DNA from: Notolepis coatsorum
Lineage: Eukaryota > Chordata > Actinopteri > Aulopiformes > Paralepididae
Direction: 5' to 3'
NCBI GenBank assembly: GCA_963971535.1
Contig: OZ020588.1
Location: 122,614,887-122,678,886, forward strand
DNA: 64,000 bases
A program made the position numbers and the translations under genes. Shown here piece by piece: positions 9,952 through 22,420 of this stretch (its first letter is position 1; each line of letters starts with the position of its first letter). The notes beneath the pieces were generated by a model. The model was not told where the DNA came from, did not search any database, and saw only the letters and a list, made by a program, of their open reading frames with translations.

Positions 9952-11326
9952 GCTGACTTTTTCTTTAATTGTATCAATATTAATGCAGCAGTAGTGGTGG
10001 GTGTGAGGGAAATCAACCCGATAAATGATTGTAGCTAGTCGAAGGTAGAATTGATAAAACAAATGTTTATTCGTCAGAGTAAATTATCGTCTGGATGACC
10101 CAAACTGGTACACCAGCTGGTGTGTCCCAGGTGAGCTCATGAGTCCACTCAGGCGTGGTTATAGGGTGAGAGAGGGGAATTCTGGGTAGAATTGCTAGGT
10201 TCAGGATTGGAGGTGGATCAAGGAGGCGGGGGGGGCGTTCTAGTTAGGAAAATGAGAGGGTGGGTAGGGGTGGTATCGGGTGAGGTGGACGAGGTGAGGA
10301 AGGGGGAAGGGGAGTTATTAGGTGGGGAGGGGGGGCATGGTAGACAGGACTTGGGTATTTGGGAGGCCAGTAGGGGGAGGGGGGATAGATACAGTTATTC
10401 CACATGGGCTAACATTGTGAATCCCAAGAGAAGAGCACCGCCTACATCCTGGTAACTGTGCTTTGCTCTAAATCTGAGCCTGGCGATTGACTGATGTGCA
10501 GGTACGTCACTCAGACTGTCACCTCATTGAGTGGAGTGCAGGACACCAAAGAAGACATAACTTCAGCACGGACCTACGGTGTAGCTCTATATACAGAGGT
10601 ACAGGGTGTTTTACGGCAAACGGATAATGAGCGAGGAACTTAACAGAGCGTATGACAAATATCACTGTTCACTTTTTAGAATTAGAGGTAAGAAGGTCAA
10701 ATAAATGGTCTGCACTGAATTTGTCATTAGACCAAGCACTGTAGAAGCCATTTTGGAAGGATCTCCATGTATTCAGAGACCAGGCCTGAGCCTTGAGTAA
10801 TCAGCCAGACGTTAACATACTGTATCACCCCCGCGCCTAGCCTTAATCGTCATTATTGCACCCCCTACAGTAAAGTGTTACCCAGTACAAGTCATTATGC
10901 ACAGTGGACTATTTGCTTCATAATTGCAGGAAAAAAGAAATGAATTACTACTTGTAAATGGCTTTTATGAAACATCTGTGTTCAAATGAATGGTTGACAG
11001 TTGGAATGGCTGATTGCTCCAGTTCATTGGACAGATTGTATGGGTTTAGACAGGCATAGAAGAACTGATCCCTACAGCATGTGTGTCTGATCTATTGTTT
11101 TGACAGAGTCAAACAGCAGAGTGTCAATGTGACAGTATATATTTAATGGGCTTCACAGGTTGTCATTATGACTACCAGTAGTAGGACTATAGTCCTTGTT
11201 GAGCAAAGGTTTCTGTAAAATAAGGTTATTACCATAACATGCCAATAAAAGGTTTCTTATAAAAGTGGCCATACCATGCAAAGTCTAAGTGCCAATAACA
11301 ATAAAAATGCACACACACACAGTATG
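9952..11326. other. Non-coding stretch with a G-rich segment
   Basis: No gene is seen. 10207-10385 has at least a dozen runs of three or more G on the plus strand. The remainder is ordinary AT/GC-mixed sequence. Confidence 0.55.
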
Positions 11327-11330
11327 CATG

Positions 11331-13257
11331 TGTAGCAGGGTGGATTATCCCTGCTTCGTGGGAACTGTGGTGTGCGGTCAATAGGTAATAATAATAATAA
11401 TAATGACTTGGATTTATATAGCGCTCTTCATGACACTCAGAGCGCTTCACAGAGTCCATTATAGCGAGACACAGTAGCACTCTGGCCAGCTGCACCTCCG
11501 TCTTTGGGGTCCGGAGCATCAACTGGAGGCTGGCAGTGGGGATGTATGAGGCCCAGGATTTACAAACCTGGTCCGGTACTCTGGTCTTCCTCCCTCTCTC
11601 TGGAGCAGTCAGCAGTACTCCCCAACACACCCTCACCCTCCACGATTGTCTCTTTTGCCCTCCCACACCTAATGACCGGATGGTAGAGAAATAACTTGGT
11701 TCCCCCCGCAAGCAGTACCCTCCCTTAGTGACACCAGAAACCTTACAATAGAAATGGAAGGTAGAATAGGAAGGGGTTAAGGTTAAATATATTACCTGCA
11801 TCAAAGGGTTAAGGTTAGGGTTAGGAATAATAAAAGACATGCACACAGTGCTCCCGTTCTGGATGAATGTATTGTAACTCAGCCTAGTTACAACAATGCT
11901 ACGTCTGGTGATTACTGCACCATGGGTATCCATACAATAATTACACTGGCATGAATCAATGGCATGAATCAATGGCATGAATCAATTATCGTATTACACC
12001 CAGGCACCAAGTGCTCTCAGGTACCCAGACTAAACGCTGCCCACGTCTGGGCGAAACACAGTATTTACCTTCTCTAAGGAATTACACTCATACTGTCCCC
12101 GGTTGAGAATATGGGGAAGGAAGGGGGAGCATAGGGAAGAGAATAAAGGGATTCACTGAACGGGAATTATTTATGAAATACACGCCTTATCACGCTCAAA
12201 GAAAAGGAATGAAATAAAAGAGTGAGCCCACAAAATACCTATAAAGTCCTATCTTAATGCCGGCATATATTGTTCGGGGTACCCCTATGAACTGGTAGTA
12301 GCAACGTTACTTTCGCCCGCGGGCTGCACCACACTGTGTACTGTATATGGAATCGGGAGCATCAATGCTCATTTGTACTCATCCGAAATGGCCGCCTCGC
12401 CACTCCACTGTTGTCCGGGAGGCAAGATGGCGTCGAACGCTCTCGCGAGGATGTCAGCAGGCGGAGCTAGGCAGAGAGGCAGCGCCGGCTGCGAGCATGT
12501 ACTGAGTGATGGCGACCCCTGTTGGATGGGAGGGAACTCCCGTCGGCCGCAGGCAGCCTGGTGCAGATCTGAGTGAAGTCCTCCGGGGCAGGCTGAACGC
12601 AGGCAGCCGGTCGCAGGTCTGGTCGAAGTCAGCCGGAGCAGACTGGTTGTTGGCCCACATTCGTCCTGGGGCGTGCGCTCTATACCGCACACTGTAGCTA
12701 CTATAACTCGGTACTTAAAGACTTGGATAATTGTTTAACCGCACGTTACCTATACCGCACACTGTAACTGCTATAACTCGATTGCTAGTGCCTGGCTCTG
12801 CACTCATTGTTCATATAATACCGCTGGTACTGCTAGGATATCGTGTCCACTAGCCAGTACTCGTTATCACCCGTTGTCCTCTTACGGGGCCCCCTGGCAT
12901 AACGTCAGCAACAGGGCTATCCAGAGCCCCGTTAGCTGCGTCTACTCGTTGTCAAGTTCACTGCCGAAGAGAGCAACTTCCCTCTCCTCCCTTTATCATC
13001 TCCCAGCTCTCTCCGCCACTCTCTGCCTGCTACTGCCCCCTGCAGGTCCCGCCTGCCAGTCACAAGGGGAGACGCATTGTAGAATATGAATCAGTACTGT
13101 CATTTATAATCCGTATTCCAATGCTCTTCGGAAGGGGACGTTTGTGTCATTGCTCGTGTGAATCAATGACACTAGTTAGAATGTCTTTGTGTACAAAAAG
13201 GGATATAAACACAGTCAGCAGTTCTGAATAATATACCATATTTTCCAGACTGCTACA
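11331..13257. mobile_element. Candidate solo LTR, 1.9 kb
   Basis: The segment starts TGTAGCAG and ends CTGCTACA, an 8-bp perfect inverted terminus with TG/CA ends. It is flanked by CATG on both sides (11327-11330 and 13258-13261). GGGATATAAACA at 13200-13211, near the right end, could be a promoter. Inside are a dispersed repeat with ATTTATATAGCGCTCTTCA (11411-11429), a 14-bp tandem repeat at 11950-11985, a two-unit repeat at 12545-12640 and a duplicated CTATACCGCACACTGTA (about 12679 and 12748). No second LTR or coding interior is seen. A 4-bp duplication is weak evidence. Confidence 0.4.
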
Positions 13258-13315
13258 CATGCATGCCCATACGCACAAACACACACACACATACACACAT
13301 TTCACACACAGTCAT

Positions 13316-13493
13316 TGTGTGGATTATGGTGATGTAATTTATAGAAATGCCCATTCCACTCTTTTACCCCTAGACACGGTCTATCATTCTGCTCTTAGAT
13401 TCATTACTGGTGATAGTTGCAGCACTCAGCATTGCATCCTGTATGATGAGGTGCTTTGGTGCTATAGGAATCACTATCCTAGTATAGACAATT
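13316..13493 (+). pseudogene. LINE ORF2 C-terminal fragment
   Basis: The plus-strand frame reads VDYGDVIYRNAHSTLLPLD, then VYHSALRFITGD. This matches the post-RT C-terminal region of vertebrate LINE reverse transcriptase proteins, where D/YGDVIY and ALRFITG are conserved. Coding similarity ends at 13493, where a minisatellite begins. The likely 3' end of the same LINE is at 14340-14518. Confidence 0.7.
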
Positions 13494-13496
13494 GAA

Positions 13497-14335
13497 AATC
13501 ATGATCACAAATCTCCCTACCTCAGTATGTAACTGTTTTTAATTTAAAACATGATCACAAACCTCCCTACCTCAGTGTGTAACTGATTTTTTTATTTAGG
13601 AACATGATCACAAGACGTTTTTTTTGCCTTTGAGAACCAATGGTTCTCGAGCCGTAATGGCATATGGGGCAGGAGCCTATCTCCTGTTTCCGTAGCGTGA
13701 GGTAGCTTGATGTACAAGTACACCCCTTGGACATGACACTTGTATGTCGCAAGGACTTCCCCCCAAACAAACCCTTGATGCTGGTATGACTCGGCCGGGG
13801 CTTGAACTCCCAGCCTCCCGAACTCAGGGCGGACACTCTACCCACGAGGCCACTGAGCCGGTGATCACAAACCTCCCTACAATACCTGAGTATATAACTG
13901 CTTTTCATAAACATGATTGATCACAAACCTCCCTACCTCAGTATGTAACTGTTTTTAATTAAAACATGATCACACCTCCCTACCTCAGTATGTAACTGTT
14001 CACAAACCTCCCTCCAGTACCTCAGTATGTAACTGCTTTTAATTTAAACCATGATCACAAACCTCCCTACCTCAGTATGCAACTGCTTTTCATTTAAAAC
14101 ATGATCACAAACCTCCCTACCTCACTCAGTATGTAACTGCTTTTCATTTAAAACATGATCACAAACCTCCCTACCTCAGTATGTAACTGTTCACAAACCT
14201 CCCTCCAGTACCTCAGTATGTAACTGCTTTTAATTTAAACCATGATCACAAACCTCCCTACCTCAGTATGCAACTGCTTTTAATTTAAAACATGTTCACA
14301 AACCTCCCTACCTCAGTATGTAACTGCTTTTAATT
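13497..14335. repeat. Minisatellite, unit about 45-55 bp, inside a LINE 3' region
   Basis: Repeated units read ATGATCACAAACCTCCCTAC followed by CTCAGTATGTAACTGCTTTT and an AATTTAAAAC spacer. About a dozen units of variable length are present, some with an added CCAGTAC or CTCA. The array is interrupted by a SINE at 13614-13861. It sits between LINE coding sequence and a LINE-like 3' tail, so it probably expanded inside the LINE. Confidence 0.9.
13614..13861 (-). mobile_element. tRNA-derived SINE inserted in the minisatellite
   Basis: On the minus strand the head reads CGGCTCAGTGGCCTCGTGG (A-box region) followed by GGGAGTTCAAGCCCC (B box), as in tRNA-derived SINEs. The 3' end is GGCAAAAAAAACGTC. 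TGATCACAA flanks both sides (13605-13613 and 13862-13870). Because the minisatellite unit itself contains TGATCACAA, the duplication is suggestive rather than decisive. Confidence 0.75.
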
Positions 14336-14339
14336 TGAT

Positions 14340-14518
14340 CTATCTTTCCTTGTTTTTTCTCTTTTCACTTGTGTTGTTGTCCTATTTATGCAAATAGCTC
14401 TTATCCCTTTTATATGTATTCTGAACTGTTTGAATTTGTAATCTTGATGACATTGCAAATGAGGGTAACACCTCAATGTCCTTTTCCAGAATAAACAAAG
14501 GTTTGAATCAATCAATCA
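14340..14518 (+). mobile_element. LINE 3' UTR with AATCA-type tail
   Basis: Sequence ends in AATAAACAAAGGTTTGAATC followed by AATCAATCAA, a short tandem tail typical of LINEs that use simple-repeat ends. Orientation agrees with the ORF2 fragment at 13316-13493. Confidence 0.5.
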
Positions 14519-14576
14519 AACACACACACATAATCCCTGGGCTAGATCCTTCAAATGTCCTCACAAGGATCAAAGT

Positions 14577-14789
<213 letters not shown>

Positions 14790-14794
14790 TATAA

Positions 14795-15294
14795 ATGTGT
14801 CCTGGCTGTGTGGTAGTATGTTGCTGTGTGGTAGTATGTTGCTGTGTGGTAGTAGGTAGTATGTTGCTGTGTGGTAGTATTGTGTCTGGTGTGATCTTCA
14901 TTAGGGACTGGCTCAGCATAGTCATTAATCAGCCTAGTGACAGAGAGTACCTCAGGGATGACTATCTCACCTCACATAAGGCCTAACAGGAACCGTACAG
15001 GCCCACAGAGAGCAGCACCAACAGCCATATTGTACAGCTAAGTGCCTAATGTAGACAGGTATCCATTTAGGGCCAACAGGGACAGCATCTCAATTCACTC
15101 TCAACAGCATGGGAGTGACATGTTTTCCCATTCTAGCTCACAGCCCAGTGAAGTTGCTGCTGTTGATGCAGTTCTGCGGTTTCAGGTGAAGGTGATTTAT
15201 AAATGTTGTGTTTGTGAAGCTTGGTATGCTTGCCAATCTTAATCAATGTGCCCCCATGGGTTCCATTGCACCAGCTGGGTGTTAAGAAGTATTA
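14795..15294. other. Non-coding; short tandem repeat then unique sequence
   Basis: 14800-14885 contains three to four copies of TATGTTGCTGTGTGGTAG (18 bp). The remainder shows no feature. Confidence 0.6.
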
Positions 15295-15430
15295 TTGTCC
15301 AAACTAAGAGCCTAATCTATATTGTCCCACTAAGGACCTAAGAAAGACAATCATATTGTCCAAACTAAGAGCCTAATCTATATTGTCCCACTAAGGACCT
15401 AAGAAAGACAGTCATATTGTCCCACTAAGG
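15295..15430. repeat. 61-bp tandem duplication, about 2.2 copies
   Basis: The unit from ATTGTCCAAACTAAGAGCCT to AAGAAAGACAATCAT is present twice with one base change, followed by a partial third copy. Confidence 0.85.
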
Positions 15431-15923
15431 ACCTTACGACATGGGTCATCCTATCCCCTTTGGATGTACAGTAAAGTGGTTGGTATTTTAGATAAAGGTT
15501 GTTTTATGTGTTTCAAATACAAATTGAGTGATTGCAGTGTGCAGTCTTCTTTCTTTCTCTCTCTCTCATTCTTTCTCTCATTATTTCTCTCAGTCTCTCT
15601 CTTCCTTTTTCTGTCTCATTATTTCTATTAATGTACTTGGTTTTATTTTACTGTATATCCATAATACATTATTTGCTGTGATCCTTGATCCTCCACAAAA
15701 CACCCATGCACACATTTTAGAGACTTCATTTGAATTCATAGATCATAACTAGGGATGTCCGATATTATCGGCCTACCGATATTATCGGCCGATATTGGCA
15801 TTAACTCATTGACCGCCACGCTTAAGTGCGCAAGAGGACGCTAGAGTGCCACCGCTTTAATCAATGGGAGGACTGGGAGATTTGCGAGTGCTTAAAATAT
15901 ATCTTAAATTATGGCTATGGGTC

Positions 15924-16089
15924 TGTAATGGGAAATATTAAAGGACTAAACGATGAGCCGTTTACAAATCATTCTGAGTCATTATCAATAATAATAAGAA
16001 CGTTTATTTCACCGTGGCCACAAATGAAAGGACAGTTTATAGTCAGAGACAATATTGTAATGGGAAATATTAAAGGACTAAACGATGAG
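15924..16089. repeat. Terminal direct repeat, left copy (128 bp) plus a 34-bp partial copy
   Basis: 15924-16051 is identical by eye to 22293-22420. It starts TGTAATGGG and ends CAGAGACA, LTR-like TG/CA ends. After four bases (ATAT) the first 34 bp of the same repeat occur again (16056-16089), followed by a pyrimidine tract CTCTCCTCCTTCCTC. Confidence 0.7.
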
Positions 16090-19000
16090 CTCTCCTCCTT
16101 CCTCTGCCCGCAGTCCAAACACCCCCCCCCCCCCCTCTGCAGTCCATGGCTCTGATGCAAGGAGCGGCCCGGTGAATGGCCCAGACCGGCTGGCTTAGAT
16201 CTTTGTCATCAGTTGATGCCCACTGAGTCTGGTCGAAAGCCTGATGGAAGCCGTCTCTTAGATCTCTATCTCTGGACCACCGATAATATCAGGCTGGGGT
16301 CAGCTGTCAGTTGATGTTCTTAGCATCCCATCAGCTGGGTGTATGCGTTCACCAGCTGATAGGCCCTCTGCCTCCTAGTTCTGGAGCAGATTGGGACAGC
16401 TTACTTTCCCCCTAATCAGCTGTAGTCGGTTCCCCCACTCAGGTTCTCGGTTGTGCCCCTGATGGAACAGGCCTGCTGGAAACCGTCTCGCAGATCTTTG
16501 TCCCCGGCTGATGGTCACGGAGAACTGTCCAGTGTCATAGCTGTAACTGCAGAGCAGAACCCCGGTTCAGTAGAATAGCTGGGCCAGCACTTGTCAGTGG
16601 TCCTCTGCGCCCCATAGCTGTGTGTCCTCTTCTCGGGCAGAGACGGGGTACTTGGACCGGCACAGGAGACTGAAGAGAGACACGCCCAGCGAGATCTCAC
16701 AAAAGAAAAAGAGAGAGAGAGAAATAAATAAATAAAAATAAAAAACTGTCCGGTAACATTTCAACTCAGCTCCAATGAGCAGGGCAGTTTCCTTTCTCAG
16801 CGTACAGTTCTAGGCCTGGGTCCTACAGTTTTAAAACCTGACAGTTCCTCTTGCTTGATACACCCATAGTGCAACACCTGACAGTTTTGAACCTGTACTA
16901 AAACAATAGATTAGAGGACTCTTATTGGGGCCTCATGGACAAAGTTACATGTCTAAATCGTTATCACGGCATGCTTTTATGGTCAATGTAATGTATTTAG
17001 CGTATGCTTGAAATAGCATCTAATGCCTGAAGCTGCTCTCCATTGTCTCCATCTGACTGGAACAACCTTCCTCTTTCTTTCAGATCTGTTACCTCTATCA
17101 ATTAACCTTGCAACCCTTTTTGGAGTCCTTTACCACAAGACTTATCTTGATAGTAAATGATGTCTACACGTTGAGTGCATTTAAAGAGTTTCATTGTCTC
17201 TTGCAAAGTGGAAAAAGCAAAGCAATACATAGACTCTGTGTTTAACTGTAACCTAAACAAAGGATAAGTGCTACAAAGTAAACCTGAAAAGTGACTCAAA
17301 ATAACTGAAAACAAACAAACGTGCACGCCTGTGACAGACGTATAAGTAGGCTGTGCCTGAGATTATCTGATTGGCTAATGCCACCTGCCCAGTTAACTAG
17401 TCAATAATCTCCACAACACCCCCAAGACAACACAGCACCTTCACAACAACAAAGTGACACAGTGAAAACATTGAATTGACTACAACACTCCCGCCCCTAA
17501 TTGCTACTGTATAAAAACATAACAATTTCAACAGATGCAAATCATTGTAGCCAAGCAGATAGTCCACATCAGTATTCGATATTCAGTATTCAGCCATTTT
17601 TTCAAACGCAATATTGCAATTCAGCCCCCCACCCCACCTTACAGCACGATGGTAATCCAATGGGAGGACTGACATCAATAAAACCATTAGAAAGCTCTGC
17701 ATTAAAGTACATGTGTTTGCAAGAGTTCCATTGTAATAGATTTTATGTAAAATCTTCGGTTTGACATCTACAGTCAAGCCCGTCATTACATACCCGCTTA
17801 GACATTCACAACATCCCTATTTTACTGTTCCCAGAAGAATATTTTCTGAAGCTGGACGAAGGTCATTCCATTACAAAGCTCCATCTGACATTTATTTCTG
17901 ACTTTGAGATAGGTCATTGTACTGTATGTAATGTTTAACGTTTGTGCATAGGACCCCCTCTATAATGAGATGCTGCATCTCAAGGGGCTATCTTTTCAAT
18001 ACATTCTGACCAAATCATAAGCATCTTTATCAAACCAAAATATAATTTTGAGGCCTCGTACAGCTCTGTTTGTAATGTTTTTCTGTGTCTATGTGAGCTT
18101 TGAGATTGCCAGCCCCTTATTAGATACAGAAACATATGGTCAAGCTTTGCACGCGTTGCACTCCGCTTCCAATTAGTCTTGACCGAGACGGTAAATTGGG
18201 AATTTTCTCTGCTGTTCATCTGTAGTAATGTACATTTTTCGCGTTGTGAGCAGAATCTTAATGCTGGTCGGATCTATGCGCTTCTGTTGTGTGTCTGTGT
18301 GAGGCGACGCCCACAAAGCACTGAAAGCGGGGCTTCACTGGGTAACGTCACACGCAACAGGGTATCGTAGTATTCTGTGCAACGCGCCAGTCAATTTAAC
18401 TACATGCTATTTTACACAACCGTTTCTGTGCGCGATAGATTCCAGATGTGCGCTTGTATAATTAAACTCTATTTAATTAACCTGTATATCAATATTATTA
18501 TTATGATAATCCCCTCTCTGTCTGCTCCAGTAGATTTTTTTCCCCTGTCTTTTTAATGCCTCAATCACTCTCTTGATTGCCTTACATTCTTACTCTTACT
18601 TGATAACCACTGTGCCCCGGTGACCTAGGCCTTCACTACTCTTACATGACAAGTCACTGTCGTCTCTGCAAAAGTCCACAACGAACGCTGAGTTCCTCAG
18701 CTCCGTCCTAAATCAACACCTCCCTGCCTTCCCAATTTACGCCACTAGATGGTAGTAGAGCCCTGGAATCACTATTCCCCTATGGGCAATGGAAATTTCC
18801 CAGCACTACCCCAGTACCCCCCTAGATGGCGGCCAAACTCAGTCTAGAGTACTCTAGCTGACGTGTGACTCTGGTTCCTGTTCCTATCTCCTCGTGGCTC
18901 TGGGCGGCCATCTTGTCTGCTCAATTTTGTTGACATTTCCCCTCATCTCATCTGTCTCTGTGCCTAATGGCTATTCTCTCAAACAAACGGCCCGTGCTCC

Positions 19001-19556
19001 CTCTCTCTGTGCCGGTTGCCTATCTTATCAGCTTGTTGATGTTCTGGCTAGGAATGTAAACATTCTGCCCTGCTAACACGGTCTTCAAAACAAACAATCT
19101 GCCTCTCTGCACTGTCGCCTATTTATTCACCTCGCCATAGCAACGACAGGCCCCGCCCCTCTTCTGGTTACTAGGTACCGCTGCCATGACAACTGCTTAT
19201 AACCTTTCTCTGTTCTGGGCCCACACTCGCTATCAATGTTGTGTCTTAGATTGGAATGTCAACATTCTCTCGCTGGCAGTGTGCTGCTATTCAGTCACCC
19301 TGCTCTACTGAACCACCGTCAGCATGCACTTCGACCTCTCTGGCACCGTTACATGCTACCATCTCCCCCCAATCTATACATCACATACATTGAATTTCTT
19401 GATGTGTTAATGTCTCATTTACAACAGTAATACATACATCTTTTTTGCTATTTTATTTTATTTATGTTTCCCTCTAGTCCTACTATAGCCACTGTGCATC
19501 TGTCAGTGACAGAGGAGAGTAATAGAGAATATTTCACCGCTCAAACGGTCACCTCC

Positions 19557-19558
19557 CC

Positions 19559-19601
<43 letters not shown>

Positions 19602-19612
19602 CATACATATAC

Positions 19613-19643
<31 letters not shown>
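19557..19643. repeat. (AT)n with ACAT interruptions
   Basis: About 85 bp of TA repeats broken by short CATACA blocks. Confidence 0.95.
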
Positions 19644-19885
19644 GTGGCTTCCTCTCGCCACTTAGGTGACAGCTAATGGGGATCCTTTTAAATAATAAAC
19701 AACAACAATAAACAATATGACTTGCTGCCATAGTGAAGCGTCTCTTTATATCAGTTTATAGACCAAATATACATTGAAAAACTCTCTGAGGTCCCTGTTA
19801 AATATACTGCTTAGTATAAGTACATGGGGTTACTATCAAATATACGGCAAACTGTATTTTAGGACCCTTTATCCCTTCTTTTCAA

Positions 19886-20275
19886 GCCCCCTCTCTCTAT
19901 AAACTCTCACTATAGACCGCTCTCTATAGACCCACTATAGACTCTCTCACTATAGACCTTTCTCTATAGCCCTCTCACTATAGACTCTCTCACTATAGAC
20001 CTCTCACTATAGACTCTCTCACTATAGACCTCTCTCTATAGACTCTCTCACTATAGACTCTCACTACAGACCTCTCTCTATAGACTCTCTCACTATAGAC
20101 CTCTCACTATAGACCTCTCACTATAGACTCTCTCACTATAGACCTCTCACTATACTCTCTCTCACTATAGATCTCTCTCTATAGACTCCCCCACTATAGA
20201 CCTCTCACTATAGACTCTCTCACTATAGACCTCTCACTATACTCTCTCTCACTATAGACCTCTCACTCTGACACT
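19886..20275. repeat. Short-unit minisatellite ACTATAGACCTCTC
   Basis: About 390 bp of degenerate 14-16-bp units built from CTCTCACTATAGAC, with variants CTCTCTATAGAC and ACTATACTCT. The two main variants alternate irregularly. Confidence 0.95.
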
Positions 20276-20373
20276 GCACTTCACTATTCCATCTACACTC
20301 TGTTTGCCACATGTATTCCCACTGTACTGTATTTGTTCTGTATAATGATAACACATTCGACACTTAAGTATGG

Positions 20374-20704
20374 ATAAGTTCTATGTATTGATCACAGACA
20401 TGTAGGATAGTTCTATGTATCGATCACAGACATGTAGGATAGTTCTATGTATTGATCACAGACACGTAGGATAGTTCTATGTATTGATCACAGACACGTA
20501 GGATGGTTCTATGTATTGATCACAGACATGTAGGATAGTTCTATGTATCGATCACAGACATGTAGGATAGTTCTATGTATTGATCACAGACATGTAGGAT
20601 AGTTCTATGTATTGATCACAGACACGTAGGATAGTTCTATGTATTGATCACAGACACGCAGGATGGTTCTATGTATTGATCACAGACATGTAGGATAGTT
20701 CTAT
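20374..20704. repeat. 32-bp tandem repeat with higher-order pattern, about 10 copies
   Basis: The unit starts TTCTATGTATTGATCACAGA and ends CATGTAGGATAG. Variants (CGATC, CACGTA, GGATGG) recur in the same order with a period of five units (160 bp), so the array grew by duplication of a five-unit block. Confidence 0.95.
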
Positions 20705-21081
20705 ATCTATATTAAAAATATAATTGCATTTCAACCAGAATTGTTTATCCCCTGTCATAACGTGCCTGCATGTAAACATGTGTGTGTCATATACTCTGCC
20801 TGCCATCATCATGTCCTCAGGTCGATGCCTTCCAGCCGTGCTCCCCAGCCAATGCGCTGCCGGCTCCGTCCCGCCTCGCAACTCTGCTTTCTTCCGTCTC
20901 GGGATGCTCTGCCCAACGGAAGCTGTGAGAAAAGTCCTCACCAGGGCTAACTGTGACTGCCCGACCGTCCAATCTCCTCGCAACGAGGCAGTTGTCGTGG
21001 CGGGAGGGCCGGTAACGCACCCGGGAACCTGCAGACGGGAAAGCACCGCCGTGGGGGAAGAGAAATAAAACAAAGTGTCAG

Positions 21082-21292
21082 GTTGCCCACAACCTCCATT
21101 TTAACACGCTTATTTTCTCTTAACAGACAAAAACTAAACAAAGCTAAATAAAATATAATACGCGGCAAACAAAAATAGTTTCCTCTAAATTGTCCACATC
21201 CTCCATTCTTTAACACGCTTCTTTTTTCTTAACAGACAAAAACAAAACAAAACAAAATAAAATATGTGGTAAATAAAAAATAGTTTCCTCTA
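21082..21292. repeat. Tandem duplication, unit about 105 bp
   Basis: Both copies contain CACAACCTCCATT or CACATCCTCCATT, TTAACACGCTT, CTTAACAGACAAAAAC and AAAATAGTTTCCTCTAA in the same order. Confidence 0.8.
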
Positions 21293-22292
21293 ATCACTTG
21301 GGGAAAAAAGCTCTGTGAACAGCGTACTAACAACGCCCCTATCTTATTTCTTTTCAGAAAAACTGCAGTTTGACCAGATAAGGTGGTAGAAACTAATCAT
21401 ACAACACAGCACCTGTCTCCTATCTCTTGGTATTCCCCATGCACGGCCTCCCTTCCCGCCTGTCTGTGAAAGAAAAACAACCAAAAAAAACAGAATCAGT
21501 GCCTAAAAGATATTAAACCCACGCCTAAATATCGGGACTATTGCATGAACTAAAGTAATTTCCACCATACCCACAGTACCCTTTGCTCACGCCTATTATT
21601 TCGGATACAAATGTAATTCTCGCCTAATTATCGGAACGTACCTTTTAATTCCAAGTGTTCAGAGGAAAACAAGAGGGTAACACACAAAAAGAAAAACAAC
21701 ATCATGTATTAGTGCTCGTCCCCATCTGGACCCAGAGACTCAACAACTCTAACAATACCATGTTCTAGTGTTAGACACCATCTAGACTCAGAGACCCAAA
21801 ATAACTTCAAACTCCCACACGCATCCACATGGGTTTGCCTGCCAGAGTTGACAAGACAGTCGGTAGACAGGCATCCCCCTTCTCCTTGACTTTCCCGGAG
21901 GATTGAGGCAAGGGATATTATTTCTCCCCTGGATTGCTCGTCGGCAATCACCACTCTGTGTCATTCGCTGTCTGGTCAATCTAGACACCCTAATCTAATC
22001 GTAACATAACTACTTTATAGATTCAAAACAAAAATGCTTTAAACAGAATGCCAACAGCTCACCGAATGTTCCCCACGCATTCCCAAGGTTCAAGCCGGAG
22101 ATGACAGCCAAACGGACGGCGCAGACTGTCCTCTCCCCCCCCCCAGTGCACGGAGGAGGTTGAGACAGGGCAGCGCTTCCCTGGAAACCCAAGATTCACC
22201 CTGTCTGCAGAGTCGGTCCCGCGGCCACCTCGCTTTAAAATCTAATAAACTAGTTAAAAAAAATAAATCCCATAATTTCACTCGTCGCCATC

Positions 22293-22420
22293 TGTAATGG
22301 GAAATATTAAAGGACTAAACGATGAGCCGTTTACAAATCATTCTGAGTCATTATCAATAATAATAAGAACGTTTATTTCACCGTGGCCACAAATGAAAGG
22401 ACAGTTTATAGTCAGAGACA
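22293..22420. repeat. Terminal direct repeat, right copy (128 bp)
   Basis: Identical by eye to 15924-16051. Flanked on the left by CGTCGCCATC and on the right by ATATGTTAAC. Confidence 0.7.

Larger units (their letters stand above)
16056..22420 (-). mobile_element. Non-coding LTR-type element (LARD-like candidate)
   Basis: The interval between the 128-bp direct repeats has no retroviral coding domain. On the minus strand the sequence after the right repeat is GATGGCGACGAGTG; TGGCGACGAG two bases after the repeat is a plausible tRNA primer-binding site. The CTCTCCTCCTTCCTC tract next to the left partial repeat reads as a polypurine tract on the same strand. ATAT follows the right copy and precedes the partial left copy. 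Identical repeats imply a recent event. The interior holds poly(C) at 16123-16136 and the minisatellites listed below. Classification is inference. Confidence 0.4.

Noticed and set aside
11229..11978. 249-codon minus-strand frame
   Set aside because: It crosses ATT repeats and a candidate LTR edge and shows no recognisable domain.
20374..20704. CRISPR array look-alike (regular 32-bp repeats)
   Set aside because: Repeats are contiguous with no unique spacers, in a vertebrate genome, with no cas genes.
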